A stretch of 33,062 nt of DNA. It comes from Planctomycetota bacterium (GTDB lineage Bacteria; Planctomycetota; Phycisphaerae; UBA1845). The stretch covers positions 1 through 33,062 of the forward strand of contig JAADIU010000098.1 in NCBI GenBank assembly GCA_013151185.1. The letters run 5' to 3'. The notes under the pieces are model-generated. The model was given only the letters and a program-made list of their open reading frames with translations, ran no database searches and was not told where the DNA came from. How positions within the stretch are numbered: position 1 is the stretch's first letter; each line of letters opens with the position of its first letter. This document shows, piece after piece, positions 23,593 through 31,540 of the stretch. Made by a program: the position numbers and the translations under genes.

Positions 23593-24244
23593 CCGTGTCG
23601 TGCGCATCCTGTTGGTTGACGACCATGATCTCGTCCGCTCTGCGTTGGAAGACCTGCTGAATCACAACCTGATGTTTCAGGTCGTCGGATCCGTGGCCAC
23701 ACCGCAAGAGGCGCTGGAAAAATTTCAATCCGTCCACTGCGACATGGTGCTGATCGACATCGAGTTGAAAAACGAATGCGGGACGGAATTGGCTCTTCCC
23801 ATTCGCCGGGGAAGTCCAAAAACGAAAATCGTATTCGTGAGCGGAAACATCCGCGACCAGTATGTGGAGTATGCCATCAACATGAAGGTTGACGGGTTCA
23901 TTTCCAAACGCGACGGGGCAGTCCAATTCGTCGCGGGGCTGCGTCAAATCGCCGACGGTACCAGGTACTTTTCCGACGATGTGCTCGAACGGATGGCCAC
24001 CTGCTCGCGCACCGGGAAACTGCTCTCACCCTTGCACACACGGTGGTCGGTCCTCACGCCACGGCAAGTCGAGGTCTTGAGATACATCGCAAGCGGGTTC
24101 TCGAAGAAGGAGATTGCCATCCTTCTCGGGATCGCGGTCAAGACCATCGACTGTCATTGTGACAATGTCATGCGTTGCCTCGGAGTCCACGACCGTGTTT
24201 CCTTGGCGAGGTATGCCGTTCGTGAGGGCATCGTCGTACCGTAG
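23585..24244 (+). CDS. LuxR/NarL-family response regulator
   Basis: The start is the ATG at 23585, which overlaps the kinase gene by eight bases and has GGAGAACGG upstream; the longer ORF in the track is an extension. The 219-residue protein has a receiver domain with acidic residues D12, D13, phosphate acceptor D58 (MVLIDIELKNECG), S86 and K108, and a LuxR-type helix-turn-helix near the C-terminus (LTPRQVEVLRYIASGFSKKEIAILLGIAVKTIDCHCDNVMRCLGV). The paired kinase supplies the phosphoryl group. It is the last gene of the ECF-unknown-HK-RR group. Its DNA targets are unknown; autoregulation of the divergent region is a reasonable guess. The binding domain is complete and nothing appears damaged. 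Confidence 0.93.
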   Translation: MPNRVVRILLVDDHDLVRSALEDLLNHNLMFQVVGSVATPQEALEKFQSVHCDMVLIDIELKNECGTELALPIRRGSPKTKIVFVSGNIRDQYVEYAINMKVDGFISKRDGAVQFVAGLRQIADGTRYFSDDVLERMATCSRTGKLLSPLHTRWSVLTPRQVEVLRYIASGFSKKEIAILLGIAVKTIDCHCDNVMRCLGVHDRVSLARYAVREGIVVP

Positions 24245-24255
24245 AACCCACCCCA

Positions 24256-24300
24256 CAGCGTCGCTTCCAACAGTGTCGTCTCCAAGAGCGTCGCATCTTG
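24256..24300 (+). repeat. Short imperfect tandem repeat, 15-base unit, three copies
   Basis: CAGCGTCGCTTCCAA, CAGTGTCGTCTCCAA and GAGCGTCGCATCTTG follow one another directly in the spacer after the response regulator gene. The first two differ at three positions and the third is more divergent. The spacer also contains a possible promoter for the next gene, TTGCAG (24299) and TATATA (24320) with 15 bases between. The repeat could be a degenerate coding remnant or a binding-site array. Confidence 0.45.
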
Positions 24301-24373
24301 CAGCCGACCGACTTGCGGTTATATAGGTGATTGAGTTTGGGACATCGATCCCGCCAGTCATCGCGTCGCCAAA

Positions 24374-25105
24374 ATGCCCGATCGGTTTCCCATGCCACTT
24401 TCTAAAATCACCGACGACTTAAACGCAGATCTCGCCCGACTCAGTTTCGATTCACCCGTCGAATACGTTTACAACCCGCTCGAATACGCCCGCGCAGGGT
24501 TCGACGCCTACACCGCACAGTGCGCTCTCGACAAGGCGAAAATCCTGCTGCTGGGAATGAACCCCGGTCCGTGGGGCATGGCACAAACGGGCGTGCCTTT
24601 TGGCGAAGTCGAAGCCGTCCGCGATTGGCTGGGGATCGATGTTGAGATTGGTCACCCCGCGATCGAGCATCCGAAGCGCCCGGTGATGGGACTGAAATGC
24701 CATCGACGCGAAGTGAGCGGTGCCCGTCTTTGGGGTTGGGCCCGAGACACCTTCAAGACACCGCGCCGATTCCTTCGTCGATTCTTCGTGTGCAACTACT
24801 GCCCGCTGGTTTTTATGGAAGAATCGGGCCGCAACCGGACACCGGATAAACTGCCCGTGGCAGAGCGCGGACCACTGCTCGAAGCATGTGACCGCGCTCT
24901 TCAGCGAACGGTGACATTGATGTCACCTCAAATCGTTGTCGGGGTTGGTGCATTTGCTGCCCGTCGCGCAGCGGCTGCTCTCGATGGCATGTCTGTTTGC
25001 GTGGGCAGCATCCTCCACCCAAGCCCAGCCAGCCCCAAAGCCAATCGCGGTTGGGCAGAGCAAGCGAACAAACAGTTTGAAGAACTGGGCATCCGTCTTC
25101 CATGA
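24374..25105 (+). CDS. SMUG1-type uracil-DNA glycosylase
   Basis: The 243-residue protein carries the signature of SMUG1 (UDG family 3). Motif 1 is GMNPGPWGMAQTGVPFGEVE with catalytic-loop N63, the mid segment is REVSGARLWGW and FFVCNYCPLVFMEESGRNRTP, and motif 2 is LHPSPASPKANRGW with H215. These correspond closely to the human enzyme as I remember it. It removes uracil (and some oxidised pyrimidines) from DNA at the start of base-excision repair and acts on single- and double-stranded DNA. Bacterial SMUG1 is uncommon and patchily distributed, so its presence here is a useful taxonomic hint. Two starts are possible (24374 and the methionine six residues later); neither has a clear ribosome binding site. 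Confidence 0.93.
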   Translation: MPDRFPMPLSKITDDLNADLARLSFDSPVEYVYNPLEYARAGFDAYTAQCALDKAKILLLGMNPGPWGMAQTGVPFGEVEAVRDWLGIDVEIGHPAIEHPKRPVMGLKCHRREVSGARLWGWARDTFKTPRRFLRRFFVCNYCPLVFMEESGRNRTPDKLPVAERGPLLEACDRALQRTVTLMSPQIVVGVGAFAARRAAAALDGMSVCVGSILHPSPASPKANRGWAEQANKQFEELGIRLP

Positions 25106-25134
25106 TGGCGCTCGGCAAGTTCGACCCGATCCCG

Positions 25135-25147
25135 TATCCTTGGACGC
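25135..25147 (+). promoter_or_regulatory. -10-like box adjoining the start of the FAD/Fe-S dehydrogenase gene
   Basis: TATCCT (25135-25140) stands seven bases before the ATG at 25148 and no ribosome binding site is visible, so the transcript could be leaderless. The same arrangement is seen at 410, 28153 and 29229. Confidence 0.35.
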
Positions 25148-28075
25148 ATGACACGATTGAATGTCTTGAGTGAGGACGGTGTTCGCACGGACGCTTCAAT
25201 GTTGGCGCTGACGGAGATTGCGTCGACGATTGAGGGCGAGGTTCGCACGGATCCGCTGGTTCGGGCGCTCTATTCCACCGATGCCAGCATCTACGAAATC
25301 ACACCGGATGGCGTCGTCTTCCCGAAATCCGTGGACGATGTGCGTGCGGTGGTTCGGATATGCGAAACGCATCTCGTTCCCGTCACGCCGCGTGGAGCAG
25401 GCACGGGTTTGGCAGGGGGGGCTGTCAACCGGGGTGTGCAACTCGATTGCTCACGACACCTCGACCAAATTCTGGAGATCGATGCAGCCAATCGAACAGT
25501 CCGGGTTGAACCGGGAGTCGTGCTGGACGATCTCAATGCGGCTCTTGAACAACACGGACTGTTGTTCGCCCCGGACGTCGCCACCGCAAGCCGAGCCAAC
25601 ATCGGTGGGATGATCGCGAACAATTCGTGCGGGTCGCATTCCGTCATCTATGGGCGTACCTGCGATCATCTGGTCGCGGTGGACGTGGTGCTTTCCGATG
25701 GCTCACTCGCACGGTGGGGCGCCGATACCGAGACGCTGGAAAATCCACTGGCCAACGAATGCGAGCGGGTTCTCGCCGAAGTGCTCGACGAAGAAGCGGA
25801 AGAAATCGAAGCGAGGATTCCGAAGATACTTCGTCAAAATGCCGGTTATGCTCTGGACCGATTGAAGAAAACCAAAAGTCGCGTCAACGCTGAAACGATC
25901 ATCTGCGGAAGTGAAGGCACCCTTGGAGTCATCGTCGGGGCCACGTTGAAACTGGTGGAAGCGCCAAAGCACAAAGGCCTCGTTGTGGCGCATTTTCACG
26001 ACGTACTCGCCTCCCTTGTCGCCACACCGATCGCCCTCGAACACAAGCCAGCCGCTGTCGAACTGATCGACAAACTCATCCTCGATGCAACCGAAAAAAA
26101 TCCAGCGATGGCGAAGCGCCGAGGTTTCATCAAAGGCGAACCGGGTGCTGTTTTGATATGCGAACTCTATGACGACGATGAGCGCCGTCTGGAGGAACGA
26201 CTCGTCGTATTGGCAGAAGACCTGGAATCGAGAACGGATGGTTACGCTTTCCCTGTCATTCGCGATCACCAAGCCCAAGGCGATGTTTGGGCAGTACGAA
26301 CATCCGGCTTGGGGCTTCTCATGTCCAAACCGGGCGACGAGCAAGCCTACGCGTTCGTTGAAGACACGGCAGTCGATCCGTCGAAATTGCACGACTATAT
26401 CGAACAATTCGCAAAGATTCTCAAAGAGGAGGGCGTCAAACAAGCGGGCTATTATGCCCATGCGAGTGTCGGGTGCCTGCATGTGCGCCCCGTGTTGAAT
26501 CTCAAGAAAGATGAAGACATCCAGCGCATGCACCGCGTAGCCGACCGCATCAGTTCGCTGGCTTTGGCATTCGGCGGGGCTATGACGGGTGAACATGGCG
26601 ATGGAATTCTGCGTTCGTGCTGGCTTGAAAAAATGGTCGGACCGCGCCTACGGGCTGCGATGAAACGCATCAAGCAGACGTTCGACCCGGACGGGATTTT
26701 GAACCCCGGAAAAATTATCGATCCGCTGCGAATGACAGAAAACCTGCGCTACGGCGCATCGTTTGAGTCGAAGGATTTCAAAACCGCGTTCGATTTTTCG
26801 ACGCATGGTGGAATGGCTGGCTTGGCTGGGATGTGCAGCGGTGTCGGGCAGTGTCGGCAGAGTCTCGTCGGGACGATGTGCCCGTCATATATGGCTACGC
26901 AGGACGAACTGCACACCACGCGGGCGCGGGCGAACGCGCTGCGCATCGCCCTGTCGAATCGTTCACTGTTGGACGGGCTTTCCGATCCTGCACTCGATGA
27001 GGTGTTCGACCTTTGCCTGAGCTGCAAAGCGTGCAAGACGGAGTGTCCGACGGGCACCGATGTTGCGAAACTCAAGACGGAGTGGCTGTCTGCGAGGAAC
27101 CGTCGAATGGGCGTATCGCGTCGATCGCGGCTTGTTGCGGACGCGGTCGGGTTGGCCAAGTGGGGAAGTCGCTTCGCACCGTTGAGCAATTGGTTCATGC
27201 GCAGCGCACCTGTACGGCGAATTCTCGACAAACGTTACGGATTGGATCGGCGCATCCCCGCACCGCGGTATGCACGCCGTACATTTCACCAGTGGTTTGA
27301 GCGCCGAAACCGCGCCGAGCCGTCCGCGCCGAATTCGGATCAGAAACGGATCGTCCTGTTTGTCGATACCTGGACGAATCACCACACACCGCAGGTTGGT
27401 ATTGCGGCTGTCGCGGTTTTGGAAGCGATGGGGTTTCGCGTGTTGTGTCCGCAGGGTGCGTGTTGTGGTCGGCCTTTGATCAGTCAGGGGATGCTCGCGG
27501 AGGCGAAGCTGTTGGCGAAGCAAAACGTCGAAGCCTTCGCTGCGTATGCCCACCGCGACATTCCCATCGTGGGATTGGAACCGTCATGCGTGTCGGTTTT
27601 CACGGACGAGCTGCCTCAGTTGGTGCGCACGAACGGTGCAAGACGATTGGCGGCTAGCGTGATGATGCTGGAATCGTTTGTGGCGCGGCAGCTTGAGGAA
27701 GATCCGAGTCGGTTGCGGGTTCGTCAAGGCCGCGTCGGCGCGATTCGTTACCACAGTCACTGTCACCAGAAGGCGCTCTATGGCACGGGCGACGCGATGG
27801 AACTTCTCGCGAGGGTCAGCGACGACGCGGCGGAGATCAACAGCGGATGCTGCGGGATGGCTGGTTCGTTCGGACACGAAGTCGAGCATTACGATGTCGC
27901 CAAAGCAGTGGGTGAGCAGCGGCTATTTCCTGCCGTCCGCGATCGAGGCGACGCATCCATCGCGATTTCGGGCTTTAGTTGTCGAAGTCAAATCGAGCAC
28001 CACACCAAAGTCCGGGCGAAACACGTCATCGAATATGTGGCGGATGCGCTCGACCCAGATGGAGCGAACCTGTAG
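25148..28075 (+). CDS. FAD-linked dehydrogenase fused to 4Fe-4S and CCG domains (YdiJ/GlcD-GlcF type)
   Basis: The 975-residue protein joins the two parts of glycolate-oxidase-like dehydrogenases. Residues about 35-270 are the FAD-binding domain (VTPRGAGTGLAGG, NNSCGSHSVIYGRTCDH, GSEGTLGVIVGATLK). Residues about 280-540 are the FAD-oxidase C-terminal domain, with a GGAMTGEHGDGILR segment and FDPDGILNPGKI. A Cys-rich module (CSGVGQCRQSLVGTMCPSYMA) and a 4Fe-4S site CLSCKACKTECPTG near 623 follow. Two CCG motifs (ACCGRP near 771, SGCCGMAGSFGHE near 898) close the protein. It most likely oxidises a 2-hydroxy acid such as D-lactate, D-2-hydroxyglutarate or glycolate and passes electrons onward. 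E. coli YdiJ is of this fused type and similar length. It starts 42 bases after the SMUG1 gene in the same direction and may be co-transcribed or have its own leaderless promoter. Confidence 0.93.
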   Translation: MTRLNVLSEDGVRTDASMLALTEIASTIEGEVRTDPLVRALYSTDASIYEITPDGVVFPKSVDDVRAVVRICETHLVPVTPRGAGTGLAGGAVNRGVQLDCSRHLDQILEIDAANRTVRVEPGVVLDDLNAALEQHGLLFAPDVATASRANIGGMIANNSCGSHSVIYGRTCDHLVAVDVVLSDGSLARWGADTETLENPLANECERVLAEVLDEEAEEIEARIPKILRQNAGYALDRLKKTKSRVNAETIICGSEGTLGVIVGATLKLVEAPKHKGLVVAHFHDVLASLVATPIALEHKPAAVELIDKLILDATEKNPAMAKRRGFIKGEPGAVLICELYDDDERRLEERLVVLAEDLESRTDGYAFPVIRDHQAQGDVWAVRTSGLGLLMSKPGDEQAYAFVEDTAVDPSKLHDYIEQFAKILKEEGVKQAGYYAHASVGCLHVRPVLNLKKDEDIQRMHRVADRISSLALAFGGAMTGEHGDGILRSCWLEKMVGPRLRAAMKRIKQTFDPDGILNPGKIIDPLRMTENLRYGASFESKDFKTAFDFSTHGGMAGLAGMCSGVGQCRQSLVGTMCPSYMATQDELHTTRARANALRIALSNRSLLDGLSDPALDEVFDLCLSCKACKTECPTGTDVAKLKTEWLSARNRRMGVSRRSRLVADAVGLAKWGSRFAPLSNWFMRSAPVRRILDKRYGLDRRIPAPRYARRTFHQWFERRNRAEPSAPNSDQKRIVLFVDTWTNHHTPQVGIAAVAVLEAMGFRVLCPQGACCGRPLISQGMLAEAKLLAKQNVEAFAAYAHRDIPIVGLEPSCVSVFTDELPQLVRTNGARRLAASVMMLESFVARQLEEDPSRLRVRQGRVGAIRYHSHCHQKALYGTGDAMELLARVSDDAAEINSGCCGMAGSFGHEVEHYDVAKAVGEQRLFPAVRDRGDASIAISGFSCRSQIEHHTKVRAKHVIEYVADALDPDGANL

Positions 28076-28139
28076 CGGGCAGCGCACATGCGTGCGAACA
28101 AGAACACAACTCGGTGGCTGCAACCGTTTCAACAATCGG

Positions 28140-28152
28140 TATAATTCGCGAC
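28140..28152 (+). promoter_or_regulatory. Perfect -10 box immediately before the cation efflux gene
   Basis: TATAAT (28140-28145) lies seven bases before the ATG at 28153, with no Shine-Dalgarno between. Transcription should begin at about the start codon. The -35 region (GCTGCA) is poor. Confidence 0.5.
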
Positions 28153-29127
28153 ATGGCTACCGGCTCCAAAAAAGTGATCTACGCTGCCGCCTTCGGCAAC
28201 GGTGGAATTGCAATCACCAAATTCATCGCCGCATCCATCACCGGCTCGGGGGCGATGCTGGCGGAGGCGATCCATTCGGTCGTCGATACCACCAATCAAT
28301 TGCTTCTCCTTTGGGGGATTCGCCAATCGAATCGACCACCAAGCAAGGCGTTTCCGCTTGGGCATGGCAAGGAGATTTACTTTTGGTCGTTCGTGGTGGC
28401 GATTTTGATTTTCGCTGTCGGGTCTGGCGTCTCTCTTTATGAAGGCGTGAAGCGGACGATTTCTCCGCACCCCGTTGAGAACGTCACCGTCAACTACATC
28501 GTGTTGTCGATCGCAATGGTGTTCGAGGGGGCGGCATGGTGGTACGCGCTGCGGGCGTTTCGCGAAGTCAAAGGCAAACGCAGCTATCTGGAAGCCGCCC
28601 AGTCGGGGAAAGACCCGACCCTGTTCGTGGTTCTCCTCGAAGACTCTGCCGCGCTCATCGGCCTTGTTGTGGCGATGATCGGAATTGCCTTGGGTCAACT
28701 CACCGGAATTCAATACTTCGATGGGATCGCGACGATTGTGATTGGTGTGGTCCTCGCGATGGTTGCGTGTTTCATGGCGTGGGAGACCAAAGGTTTACTG
28801 ATTGGCGAATCGGCAGAGCCCGAAGTGGAAGCCAAAATTCGCGACATCGTTTCGCAGGATGCCCGCATCGATTCGATCAACGAATTGATCACGATTCAAA
28901 TGGGTCCTCACCACCTGCTCGTCAACCTGAGCGTTCACTTCAAAGCCGACCTATCCAGCGGTGCGGTGGAGGAGGCAGTGACCGCTTGCAATCGCAAGAT
29001 CAAAGAGGCGATTCCCATCGTGCATCGGGTGTTCATCGAGGCAGAGTCATGGTCCGCCCACCGGGCCCAGCAGTGTGCCCACCGTCACGATGAATCCAGC
29101 GAGCCCGCCGACTCCACCGACTCGTAA
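28153..29127 (+). CDS. Cation diffusion facilitator, ZnT9-like
   Basis: The 324-residue protein starts at ATG 28153, which sits in the middle of the longer ORF in the track and is preceded by a perfect -10 box. Six hydrophobic segments fit the CDF fold (VIYAAAFGNGGIAI, AMLAEAIHSVVDTTNQLLLL, FVVAILIFAVGSGVSL, VNYIVLSIAMVFEGAAWWY, LLEDSAALIGLVVAMIGIAL, IATIVIGVVLAMVACFM), followed by a cytoplasmic domain (EAKIRDIVSQDARIDSINEL). Metal-site residues include H41 and D45 (HSVVD) and D164. The usual histidine partner of D164 is valine and E163 is adjacent, a pattern of the ZnT9-like branch as I know it. It should export or exchange divalent metals such as zinc or manganese across the membrane. The final His/Cys-rich tail (HRAQQCAHRHDE) may bind metal. 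Confidence 0.88.
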   Translation: MATGSKKVIYAAAFGNGGIAITKFIAASITGSGAMLAEAIHSVVDTTNQLLLLWGIRQSNRPPSKAFPLGHGKEIYFWSFVVAILIFAVGSGVSLYEGVKRTISPHPVENVTVNYIVLSIAMVFEGAAWWYALRAFREVKGKRSYLEAAQSGKDPTLFVVLLEDSAALIGLVVAMIGIALGQLTGIQYFDGIATIVIGVVLAMVACFMAWETKGLLIGESAEPEVEAKIRDIVSQDARIDSINELITIQMGPHHLLVNLSVHFKADLSSGAVEEAVTACNRKIKEAIPIVHRVFIEAESWSAHRAQQCAHRHDESSEPADSTDS

Positions 29128-29130
29128 TCG

Positions 29131-29190
29131 CACACGCCAACCGGGTTTCGCCTCCATGTGGTGGGCTTTTACGACCCCGCAAGCCCGGTT
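29131..29190. other. Long inverted repeat in the spacer after the cation efflux gene
   Basis: CCAACCGGGTTT near 29139 and AAGCCCGGTT near 29181 form a ten-position inverted repeat with about 30 bases between, immediately downstream of the efflux gene stop. No T-run follows. It could terminate weakly or be a decayed palindromic repeat. Confidence 0.3.
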
Positions 29191-29217
29191 CCCCAAGCTG
29201 TGCGCGCGATGGTCCGA

Positions 29218-29228
29218 TATATCATTTG
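29218..29228 (+). promoter_or_regulatory. -10-like box adjoining the HEAT-repeat gene
   Basis: TATATC (29218-29223), or the overlapping TATCAT (29220-29225), precedes the ATG at 29229 by 3 to 5 bases with no ribosome binding site, another candidate leaderless start. Confidence 0.35.
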
Positions 29229-31124
29229 ATGGCTGCGCCCGAAAAAACATCCCTGCCCCCCGTCTATGCAGAGTTGGCCAACTCGCGAAACTTGGCGGCA
29301 GACGCTGCGCTTGCGGTTGGCTTGTCCGACATGGAAGCGGAGTATCAGGGGCTCGCCTTGGGCGTGCTCCTGCGACGCGATCACGACGCATCGCTTGCGC
29401 AGGTCGTCGCGACCTATGCGCACGCAGATGTGTTTCTCAAGACGCTGATTCTTCAACACGCGGACGATCTCGCGGGTGGTGTGCGCGTGTGTATGTCGCA
29501 TGCGCTATTTGAATCGAGGCGGTCGGCGATCCTCTTGGTTCACGACAGCCTCCACGCCAAGGGTGCGTACCTGCTCAGCGAGGCAATCATCAAACCGTGT
29601 CGCCACACTGCCAATCTTGCCGCAGAGGTTCTTCTTTCATTGGCGGAGCGGATCCCGGCAACATCAACAAGGTGGGCGTCTGCGAAGAGGCATCAACCGC
29701 AGGGGCAGGTCGAGTATGTTTCGGCGGCAGTCACCCGTGCGCTCGGTAGTTGGCCGCTGCATTTTCGAAACGAAGTCGCCCTCGCCGCAGTTCTGCTCGC
29801 GGAACCGTTGGAAGATACGATCGTGCGCATGGCGGAAGATTCGCGATCGCATCTGGGCCGAGCGCTCAACAACGCGGTGGCAGGGTCGCGCGATCCGCGA
29901 TTGGTGGGCTATTGCCTGCGCGTGCTGCGGTGCGCCCCACTGCGAAGCGCTGCCGTCAAGTGTCTTGCCTCGATGTCCAACTCCGATGCGGACATCGCTC
30001 TCGCCGACCACGGGTGGTTGTTGCTCGATCCCGAGGTGCGCCGATCGTGCGCGTGGATCAAGGAAGCGCCCTTGCTCAATCGCGAAGATATCGAAACCCT
30101 TGTCGAAAATCCCCGCCGAGCGAATTCTGTCGTTCGCTTCTTGAAGGCGTGTGGATGCAAACCGAATTTGCGGGTGAGCCTGATGGGGCGATTGGCGATG
30201 GAAGCTGATCCGGTGACTCGGCGTGCTGCGTTTTGGTCGTTGATGGAAAGCGAGCACGAAGACAGCGGTGGTATGCTGCAAACCCTCGCGTCCCGTGGAT
30301 GCGGGAGGGATTCATACCTGGCAGCGCTGGAGTTGCGCCGACGTGCGAGCCGCTCCCTTGCGCACAAGTTGCGATCGCCCACCGAGTCTGCCCGAGGGCA
30401 AGTGGATTCAGGTGATGCGTTCGAGCCTTTCTGGATCGAATACGATTCCCTCGATGCAAAAGTTCGCAGAGTCGTCGCCAACAACTTGCTCGAAGGCATT
30501 CCTCAGTTTGATGACCACCTGCGTGGCAAATGGGCGAGTGGCGAAACGGAGGAACAAATCCGCGTGCTCAAAATGGTTGAGGACACCGGGCGGTTCGAGG
30601 TGTTCATCTCGCAGATCCAAGATGCGTCTTCCTCCAGCGACGCAGTGCTGCGGAGCTTGGCTGTGCGGTTGTTGGGCGTGTTCGATGATGCAAAATCGCG
30701 GCGACTGGTGCGGGGCGCTCTTCAGGATGGCGACCTTCGCGTTCAGGCAAACGCGGTGGAGTCATTCGGCCAATCCCAGTCGAGCGATTGCGAATCGCTG
30801 CTGCGCCAGAAACTTTCTTCGGAAAATAACCGAGTGCGTGGGAACGCGGTCAAAGCGCTCCTGCAAATGCGCGTTCGCGATGGAGCCGAGGAACTGTTGC
30901 GAATGCTTTCCAGCCCACATAGCCAGCATCGCTTGAGCGCTTTGTGGGTCGTGGAGCGCCTGAACCTGAAACAATTGATGGCTCGCCTGACAGTGTTAGC
31001 CGACCAAGACGCAGATCCCAAAATTCAGCGCCGGGCCCAGCGCATCACCGCAACGTTTCAATCCGGTTCCGGTGGCAATGCAGAGGCAGACGCGACGGAA
31101 CATCGCAACGAGGTGACCGCGTGA
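29229..31124 (+). CDS. HEAT-repeat protein
   Basis: The 631-residue protein (ATG 29229, one codon after the TTG used in the ORF track) has no signal peptide. It is built almost entirely of helix pairs of HEAT type. The clearest repeats are at the C-terminus: VLRSLAVRLLGVFDDAKSRRL, LRVQANAVESFGQSQSSDCESLL and NRVRGNAVKALLQMRVRDGAEELL. Such alpha-solenoids bind protein partners and act as scaffolds. No catalytic motif is visible, so the partner must be found elsewhere. The next gene, for a small membrane protein, begins at the last base of this gene's stop codon (TGATG), so the two products are made together and probably interact at the membrane. Function is otherwise unknown. Confidence 0.75.
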   Translation: MAAPEKTSLPPVYAELANSRNLAADAALAVGLSDMEAEYQGLALGVLLRRDHDASLAQVVATYAHADVFLKTLILQHADDLAGGVRVCMSHALFESRRSAILLVHDSLHAKGAYLLSEAIIKPCRHTANLAAEVLLSLAERIPATSTRWASAKRHQPQGQVEYVSAAVTRALGSWPLHFRNEVALAAVLLAEPLEDTIVRMAEDSRSHLGRALNNAVAGSRDPRLVGYCLRVLRCAPLRSAAVKCLASMSNSDADIALADHGWLLLDPEVRRSCAWIKEAPLLNREDIETLVENPRRANSVVRFLKACGCKPNLRVSLMGRLAMEADPVTRRAAFWSLMESEHEDSGGMLQTLASRGCGRDSYLAALELRRRASRSLAHKLRSPTESARGQVDSGDAFEPFWIEYDSLDAKVRRVVANNLLEGIPQFDDHLRGKWASGETEEQIRVLKMVEDTGRFEVFISQIQDASSSSDAVLRSLAVRLLGVFDDAKSRRLVRGALQDGDLRVQANAVESFGQSQSSDCESLLRQKLSSENNRVRGNAVKALLQMRVRDGAEELLRMLSSPHSQHRLSALWVVERLNLKQLMARLTVLADQDADPKIQRRAQRITATFQSGSGGNAEADATEHRNEVTA

Positions 31125-31540
31125 TGCTATCTCAAGTCAACCCGGTACCGCCCATGGATCGCTTGCACGCGATTCGCGATCGATTCGCCGCAGGCGGTTC
31201 CGTTTCCGAATTCATTTTGGTATTGACCACGATCCTCGTCATGATGGTGATCCTTTACGCGGTGATGCGTCATGGTGTTCGACGTCGGCAAGGCGTGCTG
31301 AACCACCAGCGAAAACTCTTCGACCAACTCATCCGGTCGCAGGATCTTGGTGTGGGGCATCGTGATATGCTGCGCCGCATCGCCCGCGACTTACGCCTTG
31401 AGCATCCGACGGTGTTGCTCCTCAGCCCGCAGTTGCTCCGCATCCACGCCAACCAGTGGATGAGCGCGACGCAGGTGGTTTCTGATTCCCAGCGGCTACA
31501 GATCGACGAATTGTCGACACACCTGTTTGGCTCGCATTAA
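31124..31540 (+). CDS. Small single-span membrane protein coupled to the HEAT-repeat protein
   Basis: The start ATG (31124) overlaps the stop of the HEAT-repeat gene by one base (TGATG), a sign of translational coupling. The longer ORF in the track is an upstream extension. The 138-residue product has one strong membrane segment (EFILVLTTILVMMVILYAVM, about residues 29-48) followed by basic HGVRRRQGV and a cytoplasmic helical domain (MLRRIARDLRLEHPTVLLLSPQLLRIHA). I do not recognise the family. The pairing suggests the small protein anchors the HEAT scaffold to the inner membrane. The stop codon overlaps the convergent rlmN stop through the palindrome TTAA, so the two genes share four bases. 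Confidence 0.7.
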   Translation: MLSQVNPVPPMDRLHAIRDRFAAGGSVSEFILVLTTILVMMVILYAVMRHGVRRRQGVLNHQRKLFDQLIRSQDLGVGHRDMLRRIARDLRLEHPTVLLLSPQLLRIHANQWMSATQVVSDSQRLQIDELSTHLFGSH

